Assembly: GCF_000385135.1 (NCBI RefSeq) | Contig: NZ_ARQM01000010.1 | Location: 1,302,001-1,366,000, forward strand | Reading direction: 5' to 3' | Origin: Promicromonospora sukumoe 327MFSha3.1 | Lineage (GTDB): Bacteria; Actinomycetota; Actinomycetes; Actinomycetales; Cellulomonadaceae | DNA length: 64,000 nucleotides | Shown: positions 45,416-55,030 of the stretch, piece after piece | Layout: every line of letters begins with the position of its first letter | Position numbering within the stretch: position 1 is the stretch's first letter | Made by a program: the position numbers and the translations under genes | Notes under the pieces: model-generated | Told to the model about the DNA's origin: nothing | What the model saw: only the letters and a program-made list of their open reading frames with translations | The model's database searches: none

Positions 45416-46545
45416 TGCGCTTCCAGGTCCTGGACATCGCGTTCAACCCGCCCCATCCCGTCACCGGCCGCGAGGTGCCGCCCGCCGACCGGCTGAACCG
45501 GATCGTGGACACCGCGGTGCTCGCGGAGGAGCTCGGGTTCGACTCCTTCGCGGTGGGGGAGAGGCACGCCGGCCCGGTGCTGTCCTCGGCCCCGACGGTG
45601 CTGCTGGGCGCCATCGCCGCCCGCACGTCCCGCATCCTGCTCTCCACCGGCGTCACCGTGCTGTCCCTGCACGACCCGATCCGCCTCGCCGAGGACCTGG
45701 CCACGATCGACCAGCTCAGCCGCGGCCGGCTGGAGATCGTGATCGGCAAGGGCAACGAGGACCTGCAGTACCCGCTGCTCGGCCTCGACATCGCCAAGCA
45801 GTACGAGTACCTGCGGGAGAACTACGAGCTGCTGCGGCTGCTGCTCTCCTCCGAGGACGTCACCTGGGAGGGGCGGCACCGGCACCGGCTGGAGCACGCG
45901 ACCACGCTCCCGCGCCCGTTCGCGGGACCGTTCCGCATCTGGCACGGCTCGGCGACGTCGCAGTTCGCCGTCGACCTGGCCGCCGAGCACGGCGACCCGA
46001 TCGTCAGCGCCAACGCCCTGCAGCCCCGCGAGAACTACGCCGTGCTCGTCGACCGGTACCGGGAGCGGTACGCGGCCGCGGGGCACGACCCGGCGTACGG
46101 GTTCGTGGGCGCGGGCTCCGGCGGCCTGTTCCTGGCCGACACCACCGAGGAGGCGATCGAGCAGTACCGGCCCATCTACGAGGGCCAGGTGCGCCAGCAG
46201 GACTCGCGCAAGCACGCGCCGGGCGCCATCGGCAAGGTGACCAGCTTCCGCACCCTGGAGGACGCGGTCGAGCGCGGCCCGGCCCTGGTGGGGTCGCCCG
46301 AGCGGGTGGCGCAGAAGATCCTCGACTACCACGGCACGTTCGGGCACGTGCTGCAGGCGGTCTCGGTGAACCACCTGCTGGAGCCGGAGCGGCAGCAGGA
46401 CGTGCTGCGCCGGTTCGCGGCCGAGGTGATCCCGTTGGTCCGGGCCGAGGTCAGCACCGACCTGTGGGGCCCGCGCGACGAGCGGCGGGCGGCCGGCTTC
46501 ACGGCCGGTCTCGCAGCCGAGGCCCCGGCGGAGGCCGCCGCATGA
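45415..46545 (+). CDS. LLM-class flavin-dependent monooxygenase (2)
   Basis: 376 aa. The bacterial-luciferase-like fold shows in RIVDTAVLAEELGFDSFAVGERHAGPVLSSAPTVLLGAIAARTSRILLSTGVTVLSLHDPIRLAEDLATIDQLSRGRLEIVIGKGN and in a late VGSPERVAQKILDYHGTFGHVLQAVSVNH. This subgroup often accompanies SsuD-like enzymes in sulfur-starvation clusters; its substrate is unknown. It is bounded by a TGATG overlap upstream and an ATGA overlap downstream. Confidence 0.9.
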   Translation: MRFQVLDIAFNPPHPVTGREVPPADRLNRIVDTAVLAEELGFDSFAVGERHAGPVLSSAPTVLLGAIAARTSRILLSTGVTVLSLHDPIRLAEDLATIDQLSRGRLEIVIGKGNEDLQYPLLGLDIAKQYEYLRENYELLRLLLSSEDVTWEGRHRHRLEHATTLPRPFAGPFRIWHGSATSQFAVDLAAEHGDPIVSANALQPRENYAVLVDRYRERYAAAGHDPAYGFVGAGSGGLFLADTTEEAIEQYRPIYEGQVRQQDSRKHAPGAIGKVTSFRTLEDAVERGPALVGSPERVAQKILDYHGTFGHVLQAVSVNHLLEPERQQDVLRRFAAEVIPLVRAEVSTDLWGPRDERRAAGFTAGLAAEAPAEAAA

Positions 46546-47752
46546 CGACGCCGGCCCGCCGTCCCGCCGGCGTCCACTGGTTCCTGCCGACCAACGGCGA
46601 CGCCCGCGGCATCGTGGGCAGCGCCCACGCCAAGGAGGCGGCGGGCGGCACCGGCGTCAGCGGGCTGCGCGAGCCCACGGTGGCCTACCTCGGCGAGGTC
46701 GCGCGGGCCGCGGACCGCCTCGGGTACGACGCCGTGCTCACGCCCACCGGCACCTGGTGCGAGGACGCGTGGCTCACCACCGCCGCGCTCGCGGGGCAGA
46801 CCGGCGGCTGCGGTTCCTGGTCGCGGTGCGCCCCGGGCTGGTGTCCCCGACGCTCGCCGCGCAGATGGCCGCCACCCTGCAGCGGTTCACGGGCGGGCGG
46901 GTGCTGCTGAACGTCGTCACGGGCGGCGACGAGGTCGAGATGCGCCGGTTCGGCGACCACCTCGACCACGACGAGCGGTACGACCGCACCGCCGAGTTCC
47001 TGCGCGTCCTGCGGGGCGTGTGGTCCGCCGGCACCGCGGCCGGGCCGGCGTTCGACCACACCGGGCGGCACTACCGCATCGAGGGCGCCCGGATCCTCGC
47101 CGCGCCCGACCCGGCGCCCGAGATCTGGTTCGGCGGGTCGTCCGACGCCGCGCTCCCGGTCGCCGCCGAGCACGCCGACGTCTACCTGACCTGGGGCGAG
47201 CCGCCGGACCAGGCGCGGCGCAAGATCGAGCGCGTCCGCGAGCTGGCCGCCGCCCGCGGCCGGACCCCGCGGTTCGGCATCCGCCTGCACGTGCTGACGC
47301 GGGACCGGTCCTCCGACGCCTGGGACCAGGCCCAGCGCTGGCTCGACGAGCTGAGCCCCGAGCAGGTCGCCGACGCCCAGCGCGTCCTGACGGCGTCCGG
47401 CTCGGTGGGCCAGCGCCGCATGGCCGCGCTGCACGACGGCGGCCGGCTCGCCGCGCGCGGCACCGCCCGGGACCTGGAGGTCCACCCCGGGCTCTGGGCC
47501 GGCGTCGGCCTGGTCCGGGGCGGCGCGGGGACCGCGCTGGTGGGCAGCCACGAGGAGGTCGCCGACCTGGTCGCGGAGTACCACGACGCGGGCTTCGACG
47601 AGTTCGTGCTGTCGGGGTACCCGCACCTGGAGGAGGCCTACTGGTTCGCCGAGGGCGTACGCCCGGTCCTGGACGCCCGGGGGATCACGGCGCGCGCCGC
47701 CCAGGACCCGCGGCCCGGGGCCGCACCGGGCGCCGTCGGACCCACCCCATGA
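46542..47752 (+). pseudogene. ssuD: Alkanesulfonate monooxygenase ssuD, frameshifted
   Basis: Two frames together make a complete SsuD homologue of about 403 aa. The first frame (from 46542) runs through WFLPTNGD and DRLGYDAVLTPTGTWCEDAWLTTAALAGQT. The second continues RLRFLVAVRPGLVSPTLAAQMAATLQRF, ADVYLTWGEPPDQARRKIERVR, NLWAGVGLVRGGAGTALVG-like and EFVLSGYPHLEEAYWF. The break is at 46800-46806 in ACCGGCGGCTG, where one base of an expected GAG codon is missing. As read, translation stops at 46910 after 122 codons. Everything downstream is well conserved, so the lesion is recent or a sequencing error. SsuD converts alkanesulfonates to aldehyde and sulfite with FMNH2 and O2. No ssuE-type flavin reductase is adjacent. 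Confidence 0.85.
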
Positions 47753-47832
47753 TGCGACACGCCGGGACAATTCGCCCGAGTTTCCGCGATTCCACCGGGT
47801 TAACCCGTACATGACCATGGCAGGATGACGCC

Positions 47833-48813
47833 ATGGCGCTCACGGGACAGGTCAAGGAGGAGCTCGCGCGGGTGCGGGTGGCGAAGACGTCCTGCCGAAA
47901 GGCAGAGGTCTCCGCGACGCTGCGCTTCTCGGGTGGTCTCCACATCATCTCCGGTCGGGTCGTGATCGAGGCGGAGCTCGACACCGAGTCGGCCGCGACG
48001 CGCCTGAGGCACGCCATCCACGACCTGTACGGGCACACGAGCGAGCTCATCGTGGTGCAGGCCGGCGGCCTGCGCAAGAGCTCCCGGTTCGTGGTGCGCG
48101 TGGTGCGCGAGGGCGAGTCCCTCGCCCGCCAGACCGGCCTGCTCGACGCCCGCGGCCGCCCCGTGCGCGGCCTGGCCCCCGAGGTCGTCTCCGCCGGCGT
48201 GCAGGAGGCCGAGGCCGTCTGGCGCGGCGCGTTCCTGGCCCACGGCTCCCTGACCGAGCCCGGCCGCTCCATGGCGCTCGAGGTGACCAGCCCCGGCCCG
48301 GAGGCGGCGCTCGCGCTCGTCGGCGCGGCCCGCCGCCTGGGCGTGGCCGCGAAGTCCCGCGAGGTGCGCGGCATCGACCGCGTCGTGATCCGCGACGGCG
48401 ACTCCATCGGCCGCATGCTGGAGCGCATCGGCGCGCCCGAGACCCTGAAGGTCTGGGAGGAGCGGCGCGAGCGCCGCGAGGTGCGCGGCACCGCCAACCG
48501 CCTGGCCAACTTCGACGACGCCAACCTGCGCCGCTCCGCCCGGGCCGCCGTGGCCGCCGGGGCGCGCGTGCAGCGGGCCTTCGAGATCCTGGGCGACGAG
48601 CTGCCCGAGCACCTGCGCCAGGCCGGAGAGCTGCGCCTGGCCCACAAGCAGGCCTCGCTGGAGGAGCTGGGCCGCCTGGCCGAGCCGCAGCTGTCCAAGG
48701 ACGCGGTGGCGGGCCGGATCCGCCGTCTCCTGTCGACGGCGGACAAGCGCGCCCTCGAGCTGGGCATCCCGGACACCGAGGCGGGGCTGTCCGCCGACCT
48801 GCTCGATCTGTGA
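47833..48813 (+). CDS. whiA: DNA-binding sporulation/division regulator WhiA
   Basis: 326 aa, the usual length. The N-terminal domain is LAGLIDADG-endonuclease-like without catalysis ([37 protein letters not shown]) and the C-terminal domain is an HTH ([33 protein letters not shown]). WhiA activates cell-division genes in Streptomyces and occurs in nearly all Gram-positives next to rapZ-yvcK. Here the sulfur operon separates it from them. CAGGAT sits 6 bases before the ATG; it may be a -10 element of a leaderless transcript or a weak ribosome site. Confidence 0.96.
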   Translation: MALTGQVKEELARVRVAKTSCRKAEVSATLRFSGGLHIISGRVVIEAELDTESAATRLRHAIHDLYGHTSELIVVQAGGLRKSSRFVVRVVREGESLARQTGLLDARGRPVRGLAPEVVSAGVQEAEAVWRGAFLAHGSLTEPGRSMALEVTSPGPEAALALVGAARRLGVAAKSREVRGIDRVVIRDGDSIGRMLERIGAPETLKVWEERRERREVRGTANRLANFDDANLRRSARAAVAAGARVQRAFEILGDELPEHLRQAGELRLAHKQASLEELGRLAEPQLSKDAVAGRIRRLLSTADKRALELGIPDTEAGLSADLLDL

Positions 48814-50091
<1,278 letters not shown>

Positions 50092-50116
50092 CAGCTCTCT
50101 CGGAAGCGTGAACTCC

Positions 50117-50158
50117 GACGTCCGCGTGCGCATCGGCCAGCCGGCGCACGCGGACGTC
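50117..50158 (+). terminator. Hairpin between gap and pgk
   Basis: Perfect 15-bp arms GACGTCCGCGTGCGC (50117-50131) and their complement (50144-50158) with a 12-base loop, 60 bp before the pgk start. It may partially terminate or stabilise the gap transcript, allowing gap to be made in excess of pgk. Confidence 0.6.
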
Positions 50159-50217
50159 GTCATGTACGGAACCTCGACCGGCCTCTCCTGGCGGCCGGTC
50201 CCCGACCTGGAGTGCTC

Positions 50218-51417
50218 ATGAAGACCATCGACTCCCTCGGCGACCTGCGCGGCAAGCGCGTCCTGGTCCGCTCCGACTTCAACGTGCCGCTGGACGGCAC
50301 CACCATCACGGACGACGGCCGCATCCGCGCCGCGCTGCCCACGCTGACGCGCCTGGCCGGCGCCGGCGCCCGCGTCGTCGTGCTGGCCCACCTGGGCCGC
50401 CCCAAGGGCGCGCCGGACCCCCAGTACTCCCTGGCCCCCGTCGCCGCCCGCCTGGGCGAGCTGCTCGGCCAGGACGTCCCGCTCGCGCAGGACCTCGTGG
50501 GCCCGTCCGCGAAGGCCACGGTCGACGCCCTGGCCGACGGCCAGGTCGCCCTCCTGGAGAACGTCCGGTTCGACGCCCGCGAGACCTCGAAGGTCGACGC
50601 GGAGCGCGCCGAGCTCGCCGGCGAGCTGGCGCAGCTCGCCGACGCGTTCGTCTCGGACGGCTTCGGCGTGGTGCACCGCAAGCAGGCCTCGGTGTACGAC
50701 ATCGCCCAGGTGCTGCCCGCCGCGGCCGGCGACCTGGTCCTGAACGAGGTCGAGTCGCTCTCGAAGGCGACCGGTGACCCGGAGCGGCCCTACGCCGTCG
50801 TGCTCGGCGGTTCCAAGGTCTCGGACAAGCTGGGTGTCATCGCGAACCTGCTGACCAAGGCGGACCGCCTGCTCATCGGTGGCGGCATGGTCTTCACGTT
50901 CCTGGCCGCCAAGGGCCTGTCGGTGGGCAACAGCCTGCTGGAGAACGACCAGATCGAGACGGTCAAGGGCTACCTGGCCACGGCCGAGGCGAACGGCGTC
51001 GAGATCGTGCTGCCCGTCGACATCGTCGCGGCGGACTCGTTCGCCGCCGACGCCGCGCACCGCGTGGTCGCGGCCGACGCGATCCCGGACGGCACCATGG
51101 GCCTCGACATCGGCCCCGAGTCCGGCAAGCTGTTCGCCGGCAAGCTGGCCGACGCGAAGACCATCGCCTGGAACGGCCCCATGGGCGTGTTCGAGTTCGA
51201 GGCGTTCGCCGACGGCACCAAGGCCGTGGCCCAGGGCATCATCGAGGCGACGACGGCCGGCGGGTTCTCCATCGTGGGCGGCGGCGACTCGGCCGCGGCC
51301 GTGCGGGTCCTCGGCTTCGACGAGGCCGGGTTCAGCCACATCTCGACCGGTGGCGGCGCGAGCCTGGAGCTGCTGGAGGGCAAGGAGCTCCCCGGCCTCA
51401 CCGTCCTCGCCGACTGA
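50218..51417 (+). CDS. pgk: Phosphoglycerate kinase
   Basis: 399 aa from the ATG at 50218 (GGAG 5 bases upstream). [29 protein letters not shown], the hinge and the nucleotide-binding GGSKVSDK and [10 protein letters not shown] motifs identify it. It transfers the acyl phosphate of 1,3-bisphosphoglycerate to ADP. 33 bp before tpiA. Confidence 0.98.
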   Translation: MKTIDSLGDLRGKRVLVRSDFNVPLDGTTITDDGRIRAALPTLTRLAGAGARVVVLAHLGRPKGAPDPQYSLAPVAARLGELLGQDVPLAQDLVGPSAKATVDALADGQVALLENVRFDARETSKVDAERAELAGELAQLADAFVSDGFGVVHRKQASVYDIAQVLPAAAGDLVLNEVESLSKATGDPERPYAVVLGGSKVSDKLGVIANLLTKADRLLIGGGMVFTFLAAKGLSVGNSLLENDQIETVKGYLATAEANGVEIVLPVDIVAADSFAADAAHRVVAADAIPDGTMGLDIGPESGKLFAGKLADAKTIAWNGPMGVFEFEAFADGTKAVAQGIIEATTAGGFSIVGGGDSAAAVRVLGFDEAGFSHISTGGGASLELLEGKELPGLTVLAD

Positions 51418-51450
51418 CCTGACGTACCTCCGAACAGAAAGAAGAAGCAC

Positions 51451-52245
51451 GTGGCTACCACCCGCACGCCGCTGATGGCGGGCAACTGGAAGATGAACCT
51501 GGACCACCAGCAGGCGATCAGCACGGTCCAGAAGCTGTCCTGGACCCTGAAGGACGCCAAGCACGACTACTCCGCGGTGGAGGTGGCGGTCATCCCGCCG
51601 TTCACCGACCTGCGCTCGGTGCAGACGCTGGTCGACGCCGACAAGCTGGAGATCGTCTACGGCGCCCAGGACCTGTCCCGGCACGAGTCCGGCGCCTACA
51701 CGGGCGAGATCTCGGGCATGATGCTGAACAAGCTCGGCTGCACCTACGTGGTCATCGGCCACTCGGAGCGCCGCGAGTACCACGCCGAGTCGGACGACGT
51801 CGTCAACGCCAAGGTGCGCGCCGCGTTCGCGCACGGCCTGACCCCGATCCTGTGCGTCGGCGAGGGCCTGGAGGTCCGCAAGGCGGGCAACCAGGTCTCG
51901 CACACCCTCGCGCAGGTCGAGGCCGCGCTGGCCGACGTGCCGACCGAGCAGATCGCCAAGATCGTCATCGCCTACGAGCCCGTCTGGGCCATCGGCACCG
52001 GCGAGGTCGCCACCCCGGACGACGCGCAGGAGGTCTGCGGTGCGATCCGCCGCGTGCTGGGCGAGCTGTGCGACGAGGGCGCCGCGGCCGGCGTCCGCGT
52101 CCTGTACGGCGGCTCGGTCAAGTCGGGCAACGTCGCGCAGATCATGGCGCAGCCCGACGTCGACGGCGCCCTGGTGGGCGGCGCGAGCCTGGACCCGGAG
52201 GAGTTCGCGAAGATCGCGCGCTACCAGTCCCACGTCGTCGCCTGA
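51451..52245 (+). CDS. tpiA: Triosephosphate isomerase
   Basis: 264 aa from a GTG with AAAGAAGAA upstream. NWKMN provides the active-site Lys, GHSERR the catalytic His, [10 protein letters not shown] the catalytic Glu, and YGGSVKSGN the phosphate loop. It interconverts dihydroxyacetone phosphate and glyceraldehyde-3-phosphate. The operon ends here at a large hairpin. Confidence 0.98.
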   Translation: MATTRTPLMAGNWKMNLDHQQAISTVQKLSWTLKDAKHDYSAVEVAVIPPFTDLRSVQTLVDADKLEIVYGAQDLSRHESGAYTGEISGMMLNKLGCTYVVIGHSERREYHAESDDVVNAKVRAAFAHGLTPILCVGEGLEVRKAGNQVSHTLAQVEAALADVPTEQIAKIVIAYEPVWAIGTGEVATPDDAQEVCGAIRRVLGELCDEGAAAGVRVLYGGSVKSGNVAQIMAQPDVDGALVGGASLDPEEFAKIARYQSHVVA

Positions 52246-52262
52246 GACCAGAGCGCAGCGTC

Positions 52263-52295
52263 GGTCTCAGGCGACAGAAAGCAGAGTCTGAGACC
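52263..52295. terminator. Hairpin downstream of tpiA (proximal)
   Basis: GGTCTCAG (52263-52270) and CTGAGACC (52288-52295) form 8-bp arms 18 bp after the tpiA stop. Confidence 0.5.
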
Positions 52296-52306
52296 TACCC
52301 CGCATA

Positions 52307-52352
52307 CGTGTCAGACCCACAGGTCACGGGAGTGATCTGTGGGTCTGACACG
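52307..52352. terminator. Strong hairpin downstream of tpiA (distal)
   Basis: Arms of 21 bp (52307-52327 and 52332-52352) match at 20 of 21 positions around a 4-base loop; the core is GTGTCAGACCCACAG. Very likely the terminator of gap-pgk-tpiA. Confidence 0.8.
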
Positions 52353-52546
52353 TTCGGTCGTGAGACCGTCCCGCAACCTGCCTGAGGTACTCTCACTCGG
52401 GCGCGATGTTCCGCGTGCGACGCCTGATCCGGGTCCCATAAACCCCTGATCAGGGGGTTCGCACTGTGAGGTACGTCTCGCTTACTCTTGACCCGAATCC
52501 GCCGCCGGGAGAACGCCCGGCACATCTACAACCGAGGACGTGAACC

Positions 52547-52789
52547 GTGGACGCGCTCCGCATCATCCTGGAGGTCCTGCTGGTCCTGACCAGCGGCTTT
52601 CTCACCATGCTCATCCTGCTCCACAAGGGCAAGGGTGGCGGTCTGTCCGACATGTTCGGTGGCGGTATCTCGATGGGCGCCGGTTCGTCCGGCGTGGCCG
52701 AGCGGAACCTCAATCGCATCACAATCGCCTTTGCCCTCGTGTGGGCCGTGGTGATCGTCCTGCTCGGACTCATCCAGAAGGTCAGCTGA
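52547..52789 (+). CDS. secG: Preprotein translocase subunit SecG
   Basis: 80 aa from a GTG. Two transmembrane helices (ILEVLLVLTSGFLTMLILLH and ITIAFALVWAVVIVLLGLI) flank the conserved cytoplasmic loop KGKGGGLSDMFGGG. SecG assists SecYE during protein export. Its location after tpiA is the common actinobacterial order. Confidence 0.95.
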   Translation: MDALRIILEVLLVLTSGFLTMLILLHKGKGGGLSDMFGGGISMGAGSSGVAERNLNRITIAFALVWAVVIVLLGLIQKVS

Positions 52790-52843
52790 CCCGGTCGCCA
52801 AGCGCCTAGCAGCTGACGGCCACACACAGAGGGGACGACAGAC

Positions 52844-53206
52844 GTGGCATCAGGCGGTCATGCGATTCGGGGGAGCCGGGTAGGCGCCGGCCCTCTCGGA
52901 GAGACGGAGCGGGGCGACACTGCCCCGCGTGTCCGAGTTTCTTACTGGTGTGCCAACGGGCACGAGACAGCACCGAGCTTCTCGGTGGGCGAGGACGTCG
53001 AGGCCCCTGCGCAGTGGGACTGCCCGCGGTGCGGCTTCCCCGCCGGCATGGACCCGGTGAACCCGCCGAGTCCGGTGCGGAACGAGCCGTACAAGACGCA
53101 CCTCGCCTACGTGAAGGAGCGCCGGTCCGACGAGGACGGCGCAGCCCTTCTCGAGGAGGCGCTGGAGGCGCTTCGCGTCCGCCGTGGCGGCCGCGTCGCA
53201 CGCTAA
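52844..53206 (+). CDS. rbpA: RNA polymerase-binding protein RbpA
   Basis: 120 aa from a GTG. RVSYWCANGHETAPSFS with the later WDCPRCGFPAG forms the RbpA core domain (two Cys pairs, one Cys replaced in some relatives), followed by the basic linker and a C-terminal sigma-interaction domain (KTHLAYVKERRSDEDGAALLEEALEALRVRRGG). RbpA is an actinobacteria-specific activator that binds sigma-A and stabilises open complexes. Its presence is one of the best taxonomic markers in the window. Confidence 0.95.
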   Translation: MASGGHAIRGSRVGAGPLGETERGDTAPRVRVSYWCANGHETAPSFSVGEDVEAPAQWDCPRCGFPAGMDPVNPPSPVRNEPYKTHLAYVKERRSDEDGAALLEEALEALRVRRGGRVAR

Positions 53207-53225
53207 GAGATTTACGCGCGGCGAA

Positions 53226-53315
53226 GCAGAACCGTAGCGAAGTAGAACGGGAGCGGGACGAAGACCCTGATCAGGGTTCTTGTCCCGCTCCCGTTCTACT
53301 TCGCTACGGTTCTGC
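53226..53315. terminator. 90-nt near-perfect palindrome between convergent rbpA and pgl
   Basis: Outer arms of 34 bp (53226-53259 and 53282-53315) are perfect complements. The 22-base centre is itself mostly palindromic around CCCTGATCAGGG, giving 42 of 45 paired positions overall. The arm motif GAAGTAGAAC recurs once more at about 53325-53336, where it supplies the pgl stop codon. It should end transcription in both directions and may be a REP-like element. Confidence 0.88.
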
Positions 53316-53327
53316 CGCGCCAGGGTT

Positions 53328-54101
53328 CTACTTCGGCGAGGTGGCGCCTGCCGCGTCCAGGTCCAGGAGCCACAGCGTCCGGGCCTGTCCGACGGCGCCC
53401 ACCGCGGGCACCTCGGTGACCGGGTCGCCCGCCAGCGCCGCCGCCACGCGGTCCGCCTTCTCGGCGCCGGCCGCGACGACCCACACCTCGCGGGCGGACC
53501 GGATGGCGTCGAACGTGAGGGAGACCCGCTCCGGCGGGGGCTTGGGCGAGCCGTGCACGCCCGTCGTCGTGCCCTGTGCGGCCAGTCCCTCGTGGCCGGG
53601 GAACAGGGACGCGACGTGCCCGTCAGGGCCCATGCCGAGCAGCAGGACGTCGAACGCCGGGACGCCGCCCGGCTCGCCGGCCGCGTGCTCCGCGAGCGTG
53701 GCCGCGTAGGCCGCGGCACCCTCCTCGGGCGTCGCGACCGACGTCGGACCCGGCATGGGGTGGACGTTGGCCGCGGGGAGCCCGTGCTCGGCGACGAGGC
53801 CGTCGAGCAGGGCCTCGCGGGCCTGCGTCTCGTTGCGGTCCGGGTCGCCGTCCGGCAGGAACCGCTCGTCGCCCCACCACAGGTGCACGCCCGACCAGTC
53901 CACGGCCGGCACCAGCGGGCTCGCGGCGACTGCCGCGAGCGTCGCGATGCCGACCGTGCCGCCCGTGAGGACGACGTGGACGGGGGAGCGGACCGACTGC
54001 ACGTCCAGGACGCGCGTCAGGAGCCGCGCGGCGGCGGCCTGCGCCAGCACCTCCTTGTCGGGGTGCACGACGACGAGCCGCACGCCGGGCGCCTCCGTCA
54101 T
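53328..54101 (-). CDS. pgl: 6-phosphogluconolactonase
   Basis: 257 aa. LTGGTVGIATLAAVAA, WWGDERFLPDGDPDRNETQAREALL and LLLGMGPDGHVASLFPGH (catalytic His) are characteristic. It hydrolyses the product of glucose-6-phosphate dehydrogenase. The ATG overlaps the opcA stop (TGATG). The last three codons and the stop lie in a copy of the GAAGTAGAAC repeat, so the C-terminus (SPK) may be recently remodelled. Confidence 0.96.
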   Translation of the reverse strand: MTEAPGVRLVVVHPDKEVLAQAAAARLLTRVLDVQSVRSPVHVVLTGGTVGIATLAAVAASPLVPAVDWSGVHLWWGDERFLPDGDPDRNETQAREALLDGLVAEHGLPAANVHPMPGPTSVATPEEGAAAYAATLAEHAAGEPGGVPAFDVLLLGMGPDGHVASLFPGHEGLAAQGTTTGVHGSPKPPPERVSLTFDAIRSAREVWVVAAGAEKADRVAAALAGDPVTEVPAVGAVGQARTLWLLDLDAAGATSPK

Positions 54102-55030
54102 CAGGCCGCCGTCCGGTCGGTGACGTGCCCCAGACCCCGCGTGAGGACCTCCTCGAAGACCTCGTCCGGGTCGAGCCGGCGCAGCTCCTCGATCAGGGCC
54201 TCGTTGAGCGCGCGGATCGGCAGCGCGATCCGGCGTGCGGGCTTGCCCGGCTGCGTGATCGTGACGATCCGGCCGTCCGGGCGGTCCAGCACGATGGGCC
54301 CGCTCTTGCGCTCCAGGACCACGCGCGTGATGGCGTCGTCGCTGGCGGTGCGCACCACCTCGGCCGGGCAGTTCAGCCGGGCGCCGAGCCAGGCCGCGAG
54401 CAGGTCGAGCGACGTGTGCCGCTTCTGCCCCTCGACCGTCACGGACAGCACCGGCTCGAACGGCGGCTGCTCCACGGCGGCCGCGATGAGCGCCCGCCAC
54501 AGCGTGACGCGCGCCCACGCGAGGTCGGTGTCCCCGGGGGCGTACGTCCCGGCGAGGTTGCCCAGCATCTCCTGCGGCTGCTTGGCCGTGGTGCTGTCGA
54601 TGATCCGGCGGGTCGCCATGGCGCCCACCGGGTCCTGCGACGGCACCTCGGGCGCCTCGCGCGGCCACCAGGCCACGATCGGCGCGTCGGGCAGCAGGAG
54701 CGGCATCACCAGCGTGTCGGCCCGCTCCAGGAGCGGCTTGGAGGCACGGAGCACCACCACCTCGGACGCGCCGGCGTCACCGCCCACGCGGATCTGCGCG
54801 TCCAGGTGCGTGCTGCTGCCGTCGGCCGCCGGGGCGACGACGATGACGCGGCACGGGTGCTCACGGCTCGCGTCGTTGGCGGCCTCGACCGACTCCTCGA
54901 TGTCGCCCTCGTCGGCCAGCACCACGAGGGTCAGCACGCGGCCCAGGGCCACCGCGCCGCCCTCGTCGCGCAGGCGCACCAGACGCTTGTTGACCTGGTT
55001 GGTCGTGGTGTCCGGCATGTCGATGATCAC
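54101..55030 (-). CDS. opcA: Glucose-6-phosphate dehydrogenase assembly protein OpcA
   Basis: 309 aa from a GTG that overlaps the zwf stop (GTGA). TLVVLADEGDIEESVEAANDASREHPCRVIVVAP and PLLLPDAPIVAWWPREAPEVPSQDPVGAMATRRIIDS match OpcA, the partner that activates G6PDH in actinobacteria and cyanobacteria. It lies between zwf and pgl as in Corynebacterium and Mycobacterium. Confidence 0.96.
   Translation of the reverse strand: MIIDMPDTTTNQVNKRLVRLRDEGGAVALGRVLTLVVLADEGDIEESVEAANDASREHPCRVIVVAPAADGSSTHLDAQIRVGGDAGASEVVVLRASKPLLERADTLVMPLLLPDAPIVAWWPREAPEVPSQDPVGAMATRRIIDSTTAKQPQEMLGNLAGTYAPGDTDLAWARVTLWRALIAAAVEQPPFEPVLSVTVEGQKRHTSLDLLAAWLGARLNCPAEVVRTASDDAITRVVLERKSGPIVLDRPDGRIVTITQPGKPARRIALPIRALNEALIEELRRLDPDEVFEEVLTRGLGHVTDRTAA

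Larger units (their letters stand above)
52246..52546. other. Intergenic region tpiA-secG with nested palindromes
   Basis: 301 bp without a gene. It holds the terminator hairpins at 52263-52295 and 52307-52352 and a third palindrome AACCCCTGATCAGGGG near 52441-52456. GAGACC or GGTCTC recurs five times (near 52244, 52263, 52290, 52331 and 52372). The secG promoter should lie in the last 100 bp (GTGAGGTACG...CTTACTCT), but I cannot place it firmly. Confidence 0.5.
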
